A stretch of DNA of 63,599 bases from an uncultured Lachnospiraceae bacterium (GCA_900317915.1 ONIO01000003.1:1-63599), one strand, 5' to 3'; numbered from the stretch's first letter, positions 34,569 to 44,662 are shown. Numbers and translations are program-made. Notes: generated from the letters alone by a model not told the origin.

Positions 34569-34597
34569 ATTATATCATAAAGATGTGCACCTGCAAA
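34569..34597 (-). promoter_or_regulatory. Promoter for the dnaD-dnaI-prs operon
   Basis: On the minus strand TTTGCA (34597-34592), a 17-base spacer and a perfect TATAAT (34574-34569) precede the DnaD-like start codon by 33 bases. Confidence 0.72.
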
Positions 34598-34642
34598 GTG
34601 AAGAGGCGCTATAAATCCAGTAAAATCAACCACTTAGGCAAT

Positions 34643-34660
34643 TGTGGATAAAGTGGATAA
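34643..34660 (-). promoter_or_regulatory. Pair of abutting DnaA boxes (promoter-proximal)
   Basis: Read on the minus strand this is TTATCCACTTTATCCACA: two 9-mers head to tail with no gap, the second a perfect DnaA box and the first differing in the last base. It lies ~46 bases upstream of the -35 of the dnaD operon promoter. Confidence 0.72.
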
Positions 34661-34689
34661 GTCTCTTAATGGTCTATATTTCAACATAA

Positions 34690-34698
34690 AAAATCCAC
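34690..34698 (+). promoter_or_regulatory. Weaker DnaA-box-like 9-mer on the opposite strand
   Basis: AAATCCACA differs at two positions from TTATCCACA and sits between the two strong pairs in the opposite orientation. On its own it would not be noteworthy. Confidence 0.3.
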
Positions 34699-34728
34699 AA
34701 CCCAGGTGAAAATAATCCCCCAACAGAT

Positions 34729-34746
34729 TGTGGATAAAGTGGATAA
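34729..34746 (-). promoter_or_regulatory. Pair of abutting DnaA boxes (distal)
   Basis: This is an exact second copy of the 18-bp double box at 34643-34660, 86 bases further upstream, ending 3 bases past the murC stop codon. Confidence 0.72.
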
Positions 34747-34749
34747 CTG

Positions 34750-36129
34750 CTATTTCAGCAGGTTTTCTCCAACGTTTACGATATTTCCGGCACCCATAGT
34801 TATCAACAGGTCACCGTTCATAGAATTTTTTTCAACCCAGTCCTGAATCTCATCAAAAGTATGGAAGTAATAGCATTCCTTACCCATGGCATCCAGGCCA
34901 TCCTTAATATCCTGAGAGCTTACTCCATAGATGTCCTGCTCACGTGCAGCATAGATATCTGCAAGAACAATCACATCTGCAATAGAAAGGGACTTGATAA
35001 AGTCCTGTAAAAATGCCTTCGTACGTGTATAAGTATGAGGCTGGAAGCATACGATGATACGCTTGTGGGGATAATGAAGGGCTGCATTTAAGGATGCAGC
35101 GATCTCAGTTGGATGATGAGCATAGTCGTCAATGATGACGGTTCCATTCTCCAACTTCCCCTTGTACTGGAAGCGACGATCTGCACCAGAGAACTTCGCT
35201 AAGCCACTTACAATATGCTCATAGGAGATGCCCATGGCACGAAGTAAAGCAATGGCGGATAATGCATTTACTACATTATGCTTACCAGGAACATGTAACT
35301 GCACGGGATCTAACTCCTGGCCAAAAGCTACTGGAGTGAAGGCTGGGTAACCTAATTCATTAAAGGTAATGTCCTTCGCATAGTAATCAAACTGATTAGA
35401 CAGACCAAAGCTTACAACGGTACACTCCAAGCCCTCTGTAATCTCAGCAGTATTAGGAATCTCACCATTGATAAAGAGGTAACCATCCTTAGCAGTATTG
35501 GTTGCAAACTTGTGGAAAGACTTTCTCTCATTCTCTAAGGTCTTAAAATAGTCCAAATGTTCCGCGTCAATATTCAGGATGATACTGTACTTCGGGAAGA
35601 AGGACAGGAAACTATCTGTATACTCACAAGCCTCTGTAATAAATACATCAGACTGGCCAACGCGGACATTGGAGTGAATTGGCTGGAATATACCACCTAC
35701 AGAAATAGTAGGGTCGGTAAATGCCTCTAAGAGAACCTGGCTAATCATGGATGTGGTGGTCGTCTTACCATGGGTTCCGCTGACAGCGATGGAATTCTTA
35801 AAGTGATCCATGATCTGTCCTAAAAGCTCAGCTCTTGTAAGCATTGGCTTACCAGTTGCCTTTGCAGCAATGAACTCAGGATTGTCAGGATGGATTGCAG
35901 CTGTATAGACGAAGAAATCGCAGGATGGGTCTACATTTTCCGCAGCCTGTGGATAGAAAATCTTCGCACCCATGCTCTCTAAGTGACGAGTTAGATCGGA
36001 AGGAGCACGATCGGATCCAGAGACGGTGAAGTTACGATCTAAAAGAATCTCTGCCAGACCGCTCATACTGATACCGCCAATTCCAATAAAATGAGCCTTT
36101 TGGGCATGGTCAAAATTGATTTTAAACAT
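34750..36129 (-). CDS. murC: UDP-N-acetylmuramate--L-alanine ligase
   Basis: This 459-residue enzyme has the MurC N-terminal UDP-binding loop FIGIGGISMSGLAEILL, the ATP-binding loop GTHGKT at 118-123, the central-domain ITEACEYTDSFL, and the C-terminal FQPHTYTRTKAF. It adds the first amino acid (L-Ala) to UDP-MurNAc in the cytoplasm during peptidoglycan precursor synthesis. All Mur-ligase motifs are intact and the length is typical. It is transcribed in the same direction as the dnaD-dnaI-prs unit but is separated from it by 214 bases with a separate promoter and DnaA boxes. Confidence 0.96.
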   Translation of the reverse strand: MFKINFDHAQKAHFIGIGGISMSGLAEILLDRNFTVSGSDRAPSDLTRHLESMGAKIFYPQAAENVDPSCDFFVYTAAIHPDNPEFIAAKATGKPMLTRAELLGQIMDHFKNSIAVSGTHGKTTTTSMISQVLLEAFTDPTISVGGIFQPIHSNVRVGQSDVFITEACEYTDSFLSFFPKYSIILNIDAEHLDYFKTLENERKSFHKFATNTAKDGYLFINGEIPNTAEITEGLECTVVSFGLSNQFDYYAKDITFNELGYPAFTPVAFGQELDPVQLHVPGKHNVVNALSAIALLRAMGISYEHIVSGLAKFSGADRRFQYKGKLENGTVIIDDYAHHPTEIAASLNAALHYPHKRIIVCFQPHTYTRTKAFLQDFIKSLSIADVIVLADIYAAREQDIYGVSSQDIKDGLDAMGKECYYFHTFDEIQDWVEKNSMNGDLLITMGAGNIVNVGENLLK

Positions 36130-36432
36130 GATAATTGTTCTTTCTTATATATAAATATGTATTTGTTCAAATTTTTTATTATCATAGACATTATAATCAA
36201 AATAAGTCGATTTGCAATGCTTTTAAATTTGACATAGCATAATATACAAATCATCACTTAAGATTCGCCACGGGTGAGTAAATGAAAACAAAAATGCACA
36301 AATTGAATGTAAAAATACAAAGAATTATGATATAATTTGATAAACAACCAAAAAGTGTGGGGATTTTCAGACACTATTTAGTTGAACAGGGATATATACT
36401 AGTTTTCTTTTTTACTGAAATGGGGTGAGCGA
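36130..36432. other. Divergent intergenic region, murC / glgC
   Basis: About 300 AT-rich bases with no gene. It contains a good plus-strand promoter (annotated separately at 36303-36331). No convincing promoter, operator or riboswitch for murC was recognised. Confidence 0.6.
36303..36331 (+). promoter_or_regulatory. Promoter for glgC-glgD-spoVG
   Basis: TTGAAT (36303-36308), 17-base spacer, TATGAT (36326-36331). A leader of ~95 bases precedes the glgC start. Confidence 0.65.
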
Positions 36433-37707
36433 ATGGGCAGTAAAGAGATGATTGCGATGCTTCTCGCAGGAGGACAGGGAAGCCGTCTGGGTGTATTGAC
36501 GTCAGACATGGCAAAGCCAGCTGTAGCATTTGGAGGAAAGTATAGGATTATTGACTTCCCTCTATCGAACTGCATCAACTCAGGGATTGATACGGTGGGT
36601 GTTCTGACCCAGTATCAGCCGCTGGTACTAAATTCTCATATTGGAATTGGTATTCCATGGGATTTGGACCGTAATAACGGAGGTGTTTCGGTTCTACCAC
36701 CATATGAGAGATCTGGGAACGCAGACTGGTATTCAGGCACAGCCAATGCGATCTATCAGAACTTGAATTACATTGATAACTATGATCCGGATTATGTATT
36801 GATCCTATCAGGTGACCACATCTATAAGATGGATTATGAAGCGATGCTAGACTTCCATAAGCAGACACATGCAGATGTGACCATTGCAGCAATTCCAGTA
36901 CCAATGGAAGAAGCAAGTCGATTCGGCATTGTCATCGCTGATGAGAAGAAGCAGATTACAGAGTTTGAGGAGAAGCCAGAGAACCCGAGATCCAATCTGG
37001 CATCTATGGGTATCTATATCTTCAGTTGGTCAGTCCTTAGGAAAGCTCTGATTACTATGAGAGATCAGTCCAATTGTGACTTCGGTAAGCATATCATTCC
37101 ATACTGCTTTAATGAGGGTATGCGAATCTTCGCTTACGAGTTCAATGGTTATTGGAAGGATGTTGGAACGCTGCAGTCCTATTGGGAAGCCAATATGGAG
37201 TTGGTAGATCTGATTCCAGAATTTAATCTCTATGAGGAATTCTGGAAAATATATACCAAGCAGACAATGATCCAACCCCAATATGTTGCCCCAACAGCAT
37301 CAATAGAAAGAGCGATTGTTGGTGCAGGTGACCGAATTGCAGGTCATGTGAAGAATAGTGTCCTAGGCTCTGGCGTAGTTATAGACGAGGACGCTTGTGT
37401 TACAAATTCCATCCTGATGAAGAATGTCCACATCAAGAAGGGTGCCGTAGTCGATCATGCAATTATTGCTGAGAATACGGTAATTGGTGAGGAGGCCAAA
37501 TTAGGTGAAGGCGAATATGCCGAAAGCAAACTGAATAAGAAGGTATATGCATCGAACCTGGTAACAATCGGTAGTAACTCTGTAATCCCAGATCATGTCA
37601 CCATCGGAAAGAATACAGCAATTCATGGTGTAACACAGGAGAGTGACTATCCAAACATGGCGCTAGAAAGCGGCGGCTATATTATTAAGGCAGGTGACAG
37701 AGCATGA
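36433..37707 (+). CDS. glgC: Glucose-1-phosphate adenylyltransferase (GlgC)
   Basis: This 424-residue enzyme starts with the nucleotidyltransferase loop [15 protein letters not shown] and continues with [42 protein letters not shown] and EFEEKP, all diagnostic for GlgC. The C-terminal part is a left-handed beta-helix region. It makes ADP-glucose from glucose-1-phosphate and ATP, the committed step of bacterial glycogen synthesis. It overlaps glgD by ATGA (37704-37707), so the two are translationally coupled; in Firmicutes GlgD usually modulates GlgC in a mixed complex. Confidence 0.96.
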   Translation: MGSKEMIAMLLAGGQGSRLGVLTSDMAKPAVAFGGKYRIIDFPLSNCINSGIDTVGVLTQYQPLVLNSHIGIGIPWDLDRNNGGVSVLPPYERSGNADWYSGTANAIYQNLNYIDNYDPDYVLILSGDHIYKMDYEAMLDFHKQTHADVTIAAIPVPMEEASRFGIVIADEKKQITEFEEKPENPRSNLASMGIYIFSWSVLRKALITMRDQSNCDFGKHIIPYCFNEGMRIFAYEFNGYWKDVGTLQSYWEANMELVDLIPEFNLYEEFWKIYTKQTMIQPQYVAPTASIERAIVGAGDRIAGHVKNSVLGSGVVIDEDACVTNSILMKNVHIKKGAVVDHAIIAENTVIGEEAKLGEGEYAESKLNKKVYASNLVTIGSNSVIPDHVTIGKNTAIHGVTQESDYPNMALESGGYIIKAGDRA

Positions 37708-38822
37708 GGGCATTAGGAATTATACTTGCAGGTGGTAACAATAGTCGAATGGGTGCGCTGTCTAATAAGCGTGCAATCGCAGCCATGCCAATTGCAGGTA
37801 GCTATCGAAGCATTGACTTTACACTTTCAAATATGACCAACTCCCACATCCAGACAGTGGCAGTTCTATCCCAGTACAATGCACGTTCTCTGAATGAGCA
37901 TTTGAACTCAGCAAAGTGGTGGAACTTCGGTCGTAAGCAGGGAGGACTATTCCTCTTCACACCAACAGTAACAGCAGATAATAGCTGGTGGTATAGAGGA
38001 ACGGCAGACGCTATGTGGCAGAATATCGACTTCTTAAAGGAGAGACATGAGCCATATGTCATCATTGCGAATGGTGATTGCGTATATAGAATTGACTTTA
38101 ATAAGGTACTGGATTATCACGTACAGAAGCAGGCCAATATCACAGTTGTATGTGCCAAGTGCCCAGAGGATGATGACATCACCCGATTTGGTGTGGTGAA
38201 GATGGATCCCGATGGGCGAATCAATGACTTCGAAGAGAAGCCAATGGTTGCTCATTCCAATATCGTATCCACTGGTGTCTATGTCATCCGAAGACGTGCA
38301 CTGATCGAACTCTTAGAGCAGTGCAATAAAGAGGGTAGATATAACTTCGTAACAGATATCCTGATTCGCTATTTGGGTATGCAAAAAATCTATGGTTATA
38401 TGCTAGATGATTATTGGCGTAATATCTCATCCATTGATGCGTATTACAGAGCCAATATGGACTTCCTAAAGCCAGAGGTACAGGATCATTTCTTTAAAGA
38501 AGGGGAAACAATTTACTCTAAGGCAATGGATCTGGCACCGGCGAAATACAATGAAGGGGCAAAGGTATCGGGAAGCCTGATCTCCAGCGGATGTATCATC
38601 AATAGCCAGGTGGAGAATTCCATTCTATTCAAGAAAGTATTCGTGGGAAGCGGATGCGTGATTAAGAATTCAATAATTCTGCCAGGTGCATATATTGGAG
38701 ATAATGCTTATATCGAGAATTGTATCGTGGAGAGCAATGAGACACTTCTCAGCAATACCAGCTATGTGGGAAGAGACAACATTATGGTGGTTGCAGAGAA
38801 GAACAACCGCTATGGCGTCTGA
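37704..38822 (+). CDS. glgD: GlgD, regulatory homologue of ADP-glucose pyrophosphorylase
   Basis: This 372-residue paralogue of GlgC has a modified nucleotide loop ([23 protein letters not shown] in place of GGxGxRLxxLT and KPAV). In Firmicutes this marks GlgD, a poorly active subunit that raises GlgC activity. Sugar-binding features [20 protein letters not shown] and DFEEKP remain. The beta-helix C terminus is present ([17 protein letters not shown]). It is coupled to glgC by a 4-base overlap and followed by spoVG. Confidence 0.95.
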   Translation: MRALGIILAGGNNSRMGALSNKRAIAAMPIAGSYRSIDFTLSNMTNSHIQTVAVLSQYNARSLNEHLNSAKWWNFGRKQGGLFLFTPTVTADNSWWYRGTADAMWQNIDFLKERHEPYVIIANGDCVYRIDFNKVLDYHVQKQANITVVCAKCPEDDDITRFGVVKMDPDGRINDFEEKPMVAHSNIVSTGVYVIRRRALIELLEQCNKEGRYNFVTDILIRYLGMQKIYGYMLDDYWRNISSIDAYYRANMDFLKPEVQDHFFKEGETIYSKAMDLAPAKYNEGAKVSGSLISSGCIINSQVENSILFKKVFVGSGCVIKNSIILPGAYIGDNAYIENCIVESNETLLSNTSYVGRDNIMVVAEKNNRYGV

Positions 38823-38842
38823 CCGGATTGGGGGGCATCAAA

Positions 38843-39118
38843 ATGAATATTACAGATATCAGAATGCGGAAGATTGACAAAGAAGGAAAGATGAAGGCCG
38901 TAGCTTCCATCACCATCGAGAATGAATTTGTAGTACATGATATCAAGGTGATTGAAGGGGAGAAGGGCCTGTTTATCGCGATGCCAAGCAGAAAAGCATC
39001 CGATGGAGAGTACAAGGATATTGCGCATCCGATTCGTTCTGAGACCAGAGAGCTGCTCCAGAATATGATTCTGGACAAGTATCGTACAGAAATCCTAGAG
39101 GGTCAGCAGAGCGAGTAA
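38843..39118 (+). CDS. spoVG: SpoVG-family RNA/DNA-binding regulator
   Basis: The 91-residue product begins [12 protein letters not shown] and contains [31 protein letters not shown], the hallmark of SpoVG. The ATG at 38843 with a G-rich binding site (GGGGGG, ~38829-38835) is preferred over an in-frame upstream start at 38828. SpoVG proteins bind RNA and DNA and affect septation, sporulation and surface-gene expression in Firmicutes. Here it closes the glycogen operon, 20 bases after glgD and before a terminator. Confidence 0.94.
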   Translation: MNITDIRMRKIDKEGKMKAVASITIENEFVVHDIKVIEGEKGLFIAMPSRKASDGEYKDIAHPIRSETRELLQNMILDKYRTEILEGQQSE

Positions 39119-39160
39119 AGCTCAAAAAAGATATTTGCAAAAATCGAAAAGAGGAAAGAC

Positions 39161-39212
39161 AAAAAGCCGCCTGTCACTGTGTTACATATACGGTGATGGG
39201 CGGCTTTCTTGC
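39161..39212 (+). terminator. Terminator of glgC-glgD-spoVG
   Basis: AAAGCCGCC (39163-39171) pairs with GGCGGCTTT (39199-39207) with extra pairing inside, followed by a T-rich tail. Confidence 0.8.
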
Positions 39213-39260
39213 GCACTAAGAGAATATGAGGCATAATCAAAGCCGTACAATAATGAATAA

Positions 39261-39283
39261 TTACATTACATTACATTACATTA
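39261..39283 (+). repeat. (TTACA)4 pentanucleotide repeat before pth
   Basis: Four perfect TTACA units plus TTA end 17 bases before the pth start codon, just ahead of the ribosome binding site GAAGGAAG. A tract of this type can change length by slippage. Confidence 0.85.
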
Positions 39284-39300
39284 ATAGAAGGAAGTTATAA

Positions 39301-39873
39301 ATGTATCTCATTGCAGGACTGGGTAATCCAGGATTAAAGTATCGACACACCAGACATAATGCAGGATTTGAAGCAATTGATGTCATTGCAGATCAGTATG
39401 GAATTAAGATGGGTAAGGAGGAATCCAAGGCCAAGGTGGGCAGAGGCCGCATCAATGGACAGGACGTCCTCCTGGTGAAGCCCCAGACCTATATGAATAA
39501 CAGCGGCGAAAGCATCGGCCCACTGGCCAGCTACTATAAGATCGACCCCAAGACCCAGGTTATCGTCCTTTGCGACGATGTCATGCTGGATCCAGGACGT
39601 ATGCGTATCCGTAAGAAGGGTAGTGCAGGCGGCCATAACGGACTGAAAAGCATTATCCAGCACTTAGGCACAGAGGAATTTACCCGCGTCCGCTTAGGTG
39701 TCGGCAAGCTAGAGCCAGAAGGAGATATGGTAAAGCATGTCTTAGGCCATCTCCCAAAGGAAGATCGAATAAAACTAGAGCGAATCTATGAGGACTCTTG
39801 TGGAGCAGTTGAGATGCTGCTTGAAGGCCGCGTAGATGATGCAATGTCCAAATATAATGGTATTCAGGAGTAG
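39301..39873 (+). CDS. pth: Peptidyl-tRNA hydrolase
   Basis: The 190-residue protein begins MYLIAGLGNPGLKYRHTRHNAGFEAID, with the catalytic His at H19 and the conserved N9. It continues with KPQTYMNNSGES and LCDDVMLDPGRMRIRKKGSAGGHNGLKSI, all signatures of Pth. It hydrolyses peptidyl-tRNAs released prematurely by ribosomes. It is followed after 2 bases by mfd, a pairing common in Firmicutes. AGAAGGAAG precedes the ATG, next to the TTACA repeats. Confidence 0.97.
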   Translation: MYLIAGLGNPGLKYRHTRHNAGFEAIDVIADQYGIKMGKEESKAKVGRGRINGQDVLLVKPQTYMNNSGESIGPLASYYKIDPKTQVIVLCDDVMLDPGRMRIRKKGSAGGHNGLKSIIQHLGTEEFTRVRLGVGKLEPEGDMVKHVLGHLPKEDRIKLERIYEDSCGAVEMLLEGRVDDAMSKYNGIQE

Positions 39874-39875
39874 AC

Positions 39876-42800
39876 ATGAATGTATTCTTAAGTCCCTATC
39901 AGGACCTCTCAGACATCTCGGAACTCAGAGATCGATTGAGGAAGCATAAGAAAACAGAATATCTCCATCTAGCAGGAGTGACAGACTCTGGAAAAGCTCT
40001 GACGGTATACGCCCTGGGGCAGGACTTTCCGGTTCGCATCCTGGTGGCAGCGGAGGAACAGCGGGCCAAGGAGCTGTACGAGGAACTCTCCTTCTTCGAT
40101 CCCAACACCGTCTATTTTCCTGGCAAGGATCTACTGTTTTTCCAGTCCGATATCCGCGGCAATGCACTGACCATTCCTCGAATCGAGGCCATGGACCGGA
40201 TTCTATCCTACTGGGATGGCAGAAATGTAGACCAAGCACAGGATTCCACCGCTGGGTTTACATTGGTGACCGCCGTAGGTGCCCTGATGAATCGCATCCC
40301 AAGTAAGGAAGCCTTCCAGAAGGGAATCCATGTATTAAAGGTAGAGGATGAACTGGATCTGGAAGAATTCAGAAAGAGCCTGATCCGGGAGGGCTATGAT
40401 GTGGTGTCACAAGTTGAGGATAAGGGACAGTTTGCAGTGCGAGGAGGAATTATCGATATCTTCCCGCTGAATCTGGATAATCCAGTACGAATCGAACTCT
40501 TTGGTGATGAGATTGACACCATCAAGTTCTTCGAGGTGTCCTCCCAGAGATCCACAGAAAAGATGGATACCGTCCGAATCCTGCCAGCCCATGAGTATGT
40601 CATGACGGACCAGGAGCGAGAAGAGGGAATCCTTCGCATGGAAGAGGAGATGAAGGACATGGTCGATACCCTCCGTAAGGAGATGAAGACAGAGGTGGCC
40701 CATAAGCTTCGCGTCACTGTAGAGGAATCCATAGAGAAGCTTCGAAATGGCTGGGTTCGGCAGGAAGCAGAGACCTATCTTCCTTATTTCCTTAGAGATG
40801 CAGTGGGAATCCTGGACTATCTCCCAAATGATGCTGTGGTCTACATTGACGAGGGCAGACATACGGAGGAGGCTGCGAAGCAGATTGAGTTAGAATTCCA
40901 GGACTCTATGAAGCACCGCCTGGAGCATGGGCTGATTCTGCCCAAGCAGATGGAACTCCTGTCTACAGTGACCAATCTGAAATTCAAGCTCCAGACCTTC
41001 CAAGGAGTGGTGCTGTCGACACTGGATGCACCCGGCAAGATGGTACCAACTCAGGAGACCTACCACATCGATATGCAGCAGGGGGCAAGCTTCAATGGAA
41101 GCTTCGAACTCCTCTTGAAGGAACTGTCCGTCTATAAGAAAAAGCACGAACGTGTCCTCTTAGTATCACCCTCTCGTACCAGAGGTAAGCGCTTAGCAGA
41201 GGACTTATTTGATAAAGATATACCGGCCTTTTATTCGGAGTCTTATGACCATGAGATCCAGCCCGGCGAAGTGATGGTGACCTATGGCCAGCTAAGACGA
41301 GGCTTCGAATTCTCCGGGAGTGGCTTCGTCATCATCTCTGAGGGGGATATCTTCGGCCAGAGACGGAAGAAAAAACGCAGGAAAGTCAAATATGAAGGTG
41401 AGCATATCTCTGGATTCCGTGATCTGAATCCGGGAGATTATGTGGTTCACGAAAATCATGGCTTGGGCATCTACCGAGGACTTGAGAAGATCGAAGTGGA
41501 TGGGGTCATGAAGGACTACATCAAGGTGGAATATGCCAAGGGCAGCATGCTCTATATCCTGGCAACCCAGTTAGATACCATCCAGAAGTATGGTAATAGT
41601 GATACCAAGAAACCAAAACTCAATACCCTTGGTGGCCAGGAATGGACTCGTACCAAGAGTAAGGTGGAGTCCTCGGTTGGAGAGATCGCGAAGGACCTGG
41701 TGGACCTCTATGCAGCTCGCCAAGAGAATCAGGGATTCTCCTATGGGGAGGATACCACCTGGCAGAAGGAATTCGAAGAGACCTTCCCATACGAAGAGAC
41801 CGATGGACAATTGCAGGCAATTGAAGATGTGAAGCGGGATATGATGTCGAATAAGATCATGGACCGCTTGATTTGTGGGGACGTAGGCTATGGCAAGACA
41901 GAGATCGCTATGCGTGCAGCCTTTAAAGCTGTGCAGGAAAATAAGCAGGTGGTCTATCTGGCACCTACCACAATCCTGGCAGATCAGATCTACAATAACT
42001 TCATCCAGAGAATGAAGGACTTCCCAGTGAATATCGCTGAGCTGTCTAGATTCCGCACCGATGCACAGCAGAAGGAAGTGGTGAAGCGACTAGAGCAGGG
42101 ACTTGTGGATATCGTAATTGGAACCCATCGGGTACTGTCTAAGGATGTGAAATTCAAGGATCTGGGACTGCTCATCATCGATGAGGAACAGCGCTTCGGC
42201 GTCAAGCATAAGGAAAAAATCAAGCAGATGAAGAAAAATCTGGATGTTTTGTCTCTGTCTGCTACACCGATTCCTAGAACCCTCCATATGAGTCTGGTTG
42301 GAATCCGTGACATGAGTGTCTTAGAAGAGGCGCCAATTGATCGTCAGCCGATTCAGACCTTTGTCTTTGAATACAATGAAGAAATGGTGAGAGAGGCCAT
42401 TGTCCGAGAACTGTCTCGTGATGGCCAGGTCTATTATGTCTCAAATAGAGTCCGGAATATTGCAGATGTGGCAGCACGAATCCAGGAACTGGTGCCAGAT
42501 GCAGAGGTTGCCTATGTCCATGGACAGATGGAGAAGAGAGCCCTTGAGGATATCATGGTCCGCTTCCTGAATCAGGAAATCGATGTCCTGGTTGCAACCT
42601 CTATTATCGAGATTGGCCTAGACATCCCTAATGTAAATACCATTATCATCCAGGACGCAGACCGTATGGGGCTGTCCCAGCTCTATCAGCTCCGAGGCCG
42701 GGTAGGACGTAGCTCTAGAACAGCCTATGCCTTTCTCCTATATAAGAAGGATAAGATGCTGAAAGAGGATGCGGAGAAGAGACTGTCTGCTATCCGTGAA

Positions 42801-43466
42801 TTCACAGAGCTTGGCTCGGGATTTAAAATTGCTATGCGAGACTTAGAGATCCGAGGAGCTGGAAATATGCTGGGTAGGGAACAGCATGGTCATATGGCTG
42901 CTGTTGGATATGATCTCTACTGCAAGATGCTGAATGAGGCTGTGCGTAGAGAGAAGGGCCAGACAGTGGAGGAAGACTTCGATACAGTGGTTGATATCGA
43001 TTTAGATGCATATATCCCCGCGGGTTACATTTCTGATGAGATGCAGAGACTGGATATCTATAAGAGAATCGCTGGGGTAAGAAATGAAGATGACAGCCAG
43101 GATATGGTGGACGAATTAATCGATCGCTTCGGCGAGCCACCTAGATCGGTTATGAATCTGGTGCAGATCGCCCTCTTGAGAGGAGTTGCGAAAAAGACCT
43201 ATATCTCGGAAATGAGGCAGACCAAGTCGGAACTAAGAATCGTCCTCTATAAGAAGGCGAAACTGGATGTGTCAAAACTGCCTGAGATGGTGGAGAGACA
43301 TAAATCCTATGTGACCTTCACACTGGCGGGAAAAAATGGCCCAGAGTATGATGTGCTCTATAAGAAAGACTCTAGGATAAGTAAGCAAAAACCGCTGGAA
43401 ATCCTACAGAAATTTGCCGAGGAATTAAGCCAGATTGCAGGGATGGCATCCCCTGAAAAAGGTTGA
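39876..43466 (+). CDS. mfd: Transcription-repair coupling factor
   Basis: The 1196-residue protein has the Mfd layout: UvrB-like N-terminal domains, and the RNA-polymerase interaction domain at ~510-580 (LNPGDYVVHENHGLGIYRGLEKI). A RecG-like translocase follows, with Walker A CGDVGYGKTEIAMRAAF, box II IIDEEQRFG, and the helicase motif SATPIPRTLHMS. The C-terminal TRCF domain is also present (RFGEPPRSVMNL). It removes stalled RNA polymerase at DNA lesions and recruits UvrA. It is tightly coupled to pth (2-base gap) and followed by a PrsA-like lipoprotein gene. Confidence 0.97.
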   Translation: MNVFLSPYQDLSDISELRDRLRKHKKTEYLHLAGVTDSGKALTVYALGQDFPVRILVAAEEQRAKELYEELSFFDPNTVYFPGKDLLFFQSDIRGNALTIPRIEAMDRILSYWDGRNVDQAQDSTAGFTLVTAVGALMNRIPSKEAFQKGIHVLKVEDELDLEEFRKSLIREGYDVVSQVEDKGQFAVRGGIIDIFPLNLDNPVRIELFGDEIDTIKFFEVSSQRSTEKMDTVRILPAHEYVMTDQEREEGILRMEEEMKDMVDTLRKEMKTEVAHKLRVTVEESIEKLRNGWVRQEAETYLPYFLRDAVGILDYLPNDAVVYIDEGRHTEEAAKQIELEFQDSMKHRLEHGLILPKQMELLSTVTNLKFKLQTFQGVVLSTLDAPGKMVPTQETYHIDMQQGASFNGSFELLLKELSVYKKKHERVLLVSPSRTRGKRLAEDLFDKDIPAFYSESYDHEIQPGEVMVTYGQLRRGFEFSGSGFVIISEGDIFGQRRKKKRRKVKYEGEHISGFRDLNPGDYVVHENHGLGIYRGLEKIEVDGVMKDYIKVEYAKGSMLYILATQLDTIQKYGNSDTKKPKLNTLGGQEWTRTKSKVESSVGEIAKDLVDLYAARQENQGFSYGEDTTWQKEFEETFPYEETDGQLQAIEDVKRDMMSNKIMDRLICGDVGYGKTEIAMRAAFKAVQENKQVVYLAPTTILADQIYNNFIQRMKDFPVNIAELSRFRTDAQQKEVVKRLEQGLVDIVIGTHRVLSKDVKFKDLGLLIIDEEQRFGVKHKEKIKQMKKNLDVLSLSATPIPRTLHMSLVGIRDMSVLEEAPIDRQPIQTFVFEYNEEMVREAIVRELSRDGQVYYVSNRVRNIADVAARIQELVPDAEVAYVHGQMEKRALEDIMVRFLNQEIDVLVATSIIEIGLDIPNVNTIIIQDADRMGLSQLYQLRGRVGRSSRTAYAFLLYKKDKMLKEDAEKRLSAIREFTELGSGFKIAMRDLEIRGAGNMLGREQHGHMAAVGYDLYCKMLNEAVRREKGQTVEEDFDTVVDIDLDAYIPAGYISDEMQRLDIYKRIAGVRNEDDSQDMVDELIDRFGEPPRSVMNLVQIALLRGVAKKTYISEMRQTKSELRIVLYKKAKLDVSKLPEMVERHKSYVTFTLAGKNGPEYDVLYKKDSRISKQKPLEILQKFAEELSQIAGMASPEKG

Positions 43467-43545
43467 ACAGGATCGAAAAAAAGACTATAATATTGCCGTT
43501 ATTGTAGGATTGTACCGGGAGTGAAATCACCGGCGAGGAGGTATC

Positions 43546-44631
43546 ATGATTTCTAAGAAGAAAATCGCTGCTGCACTGTTAGCAGGCTGTCTTGCAGCTA
43601 CCACACTTACTTCTTGTGGAGCGATTGACAATATGGCGGTTGTAAAAATAAATGGCGGTAAGGACAAGATCACGTATGGCTATGCCAACTTCAATGCTCG
43701 TCTGACACAGGCGATGTATGATGTGGTGTATAGTTCCTCTAGCCAGTCAACAGATGATATGTGGACCAAGACTGGAACAAGTGGTACGAAGACCATGGAG
43801 GATTCTACGAAGGATCAGGTCATGGAATCTATGAAGGCCGCTTACTACCTTAGAAAAAATGCTAAGGACTATAAGATTAAACTGACTGACAAGGAAAAGA
43901 AGAATATCGAGAAGGCTGCGAAGGCTTTCATGAAGAATAATTCCAAGGCTGCCAAGAAGCAGTTGGGTGCAACCCAGGAATATGTAGAGGAATATCTGAC
44001 GGATCAGGTGTATACCAAGAAGATGCAGGATGCCATTAAGGCAGCAGCAGACACTACAGTTACTGATGAAGAAGCCAATATGAAGTCCATCGAGTATGTC
44101 TTCTATAACACACAGATGAGCTATGGCTCTGATGGAAGTATGGTTCTCCCTACAGAGGACGATATCAAGACCTATAAGGCAAATGCAGATAAACTGGCTG
44201 CTTCTAAGGACTTCGATGCGACCGTTACAGAAGTTGGTGCAACAGCATCTAGCTATAATTACGATATCAAGACCTATAAGGAAGCTAAGAAGAATGGCTA
44301 CTTCACAGACTCTACAGCCAAGACTCAGGTAGACTTCTCCGTATTAGATGCAGTAGATAAGCTCTCTGATGGAGAGACAACAGCTGTAATTGAAGTAAAG
44401 GATAAGGGCTACTATGTAGCGCATATGAAGTCCACAAGCGATTCTGATCTAACAGAGAGCAATCGCACAACTCTGCAGGATGAAAAGAAGACAGACTTCT
44501 ATAATGATACTCTGAAGAAGTATGAAGCAAAGTCCACATGGACTCTGAATAAGTATCTTTGGTCAAAGGTTCGTTTCATTGACCGCTTCGAAGGAAACTT
44601 AGCAACCACAACTGACACCGACAAAAATTAG
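43546..44631 (+). CDS. PrsA/SurA-like lipoprotein chaperone
   Basis: A 361-residue lipoprotein with signal peptide and lipobox LTSC at residues ~21-24, so the mature form is attached to the outer face of the membrane. The body is rich in Lys/Ala helices (residues ~100-180) with SurA-N-like character (ESMKAAYYLRKNAKDYKIKLTDKEK...). The segment VDFSVLDAVDKLSDGETTAVIEVKDKGYYVAHM near the C terminus resembles the end of a parvulin-type isomerase domain, though clear parvulin active-site residues are missing. Placement right after mfd is typical of prsA-like genes in Clostridia. Likely function: folding of exported proteins. AGGAGG precedes the ATG. Confidence 0.75.
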   Translation: MISKKKIAAALLAGCLAATTLTSCGAIDNMAVVKINGGKDKITYGYANFNARLTQAMYDVVYSSSSQSTDDMWTKTGTSGTKTMEDSTKDQVMESMKAAYYLRKNAKDYKIKLTDKEKKNIEKAAKAFMKNNSKAAKKQLGATQEYVEEYLTDQVYTKKMQDAIKAAADTTVTDEEANMKSIEYVFYNTQMSYGSDGSMVLPTEDDIKTYKANADKLAASKDFDATVTEVGATASSYNYDIKTYKEAKKNGYFTDSTAKTQVDFSVLDAVDKLSDGETTAVIEVKDKGYYVAHMKSTSDSDLTESNRTTLQDEKKTDFYNDTLKKYEAKSTWTLNKYLWSKVRFIDRFEGNLATTTDTDKN

Positions 44632-44662
44632 AGCTTAGACATAACTTTTAGACGGAACCTAC

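Noticed and set aside
39261-39283. CRISPR-like repeats
   Set aside because: The TTACA units are contiguous with no spacers; this is a simple microsatellite.
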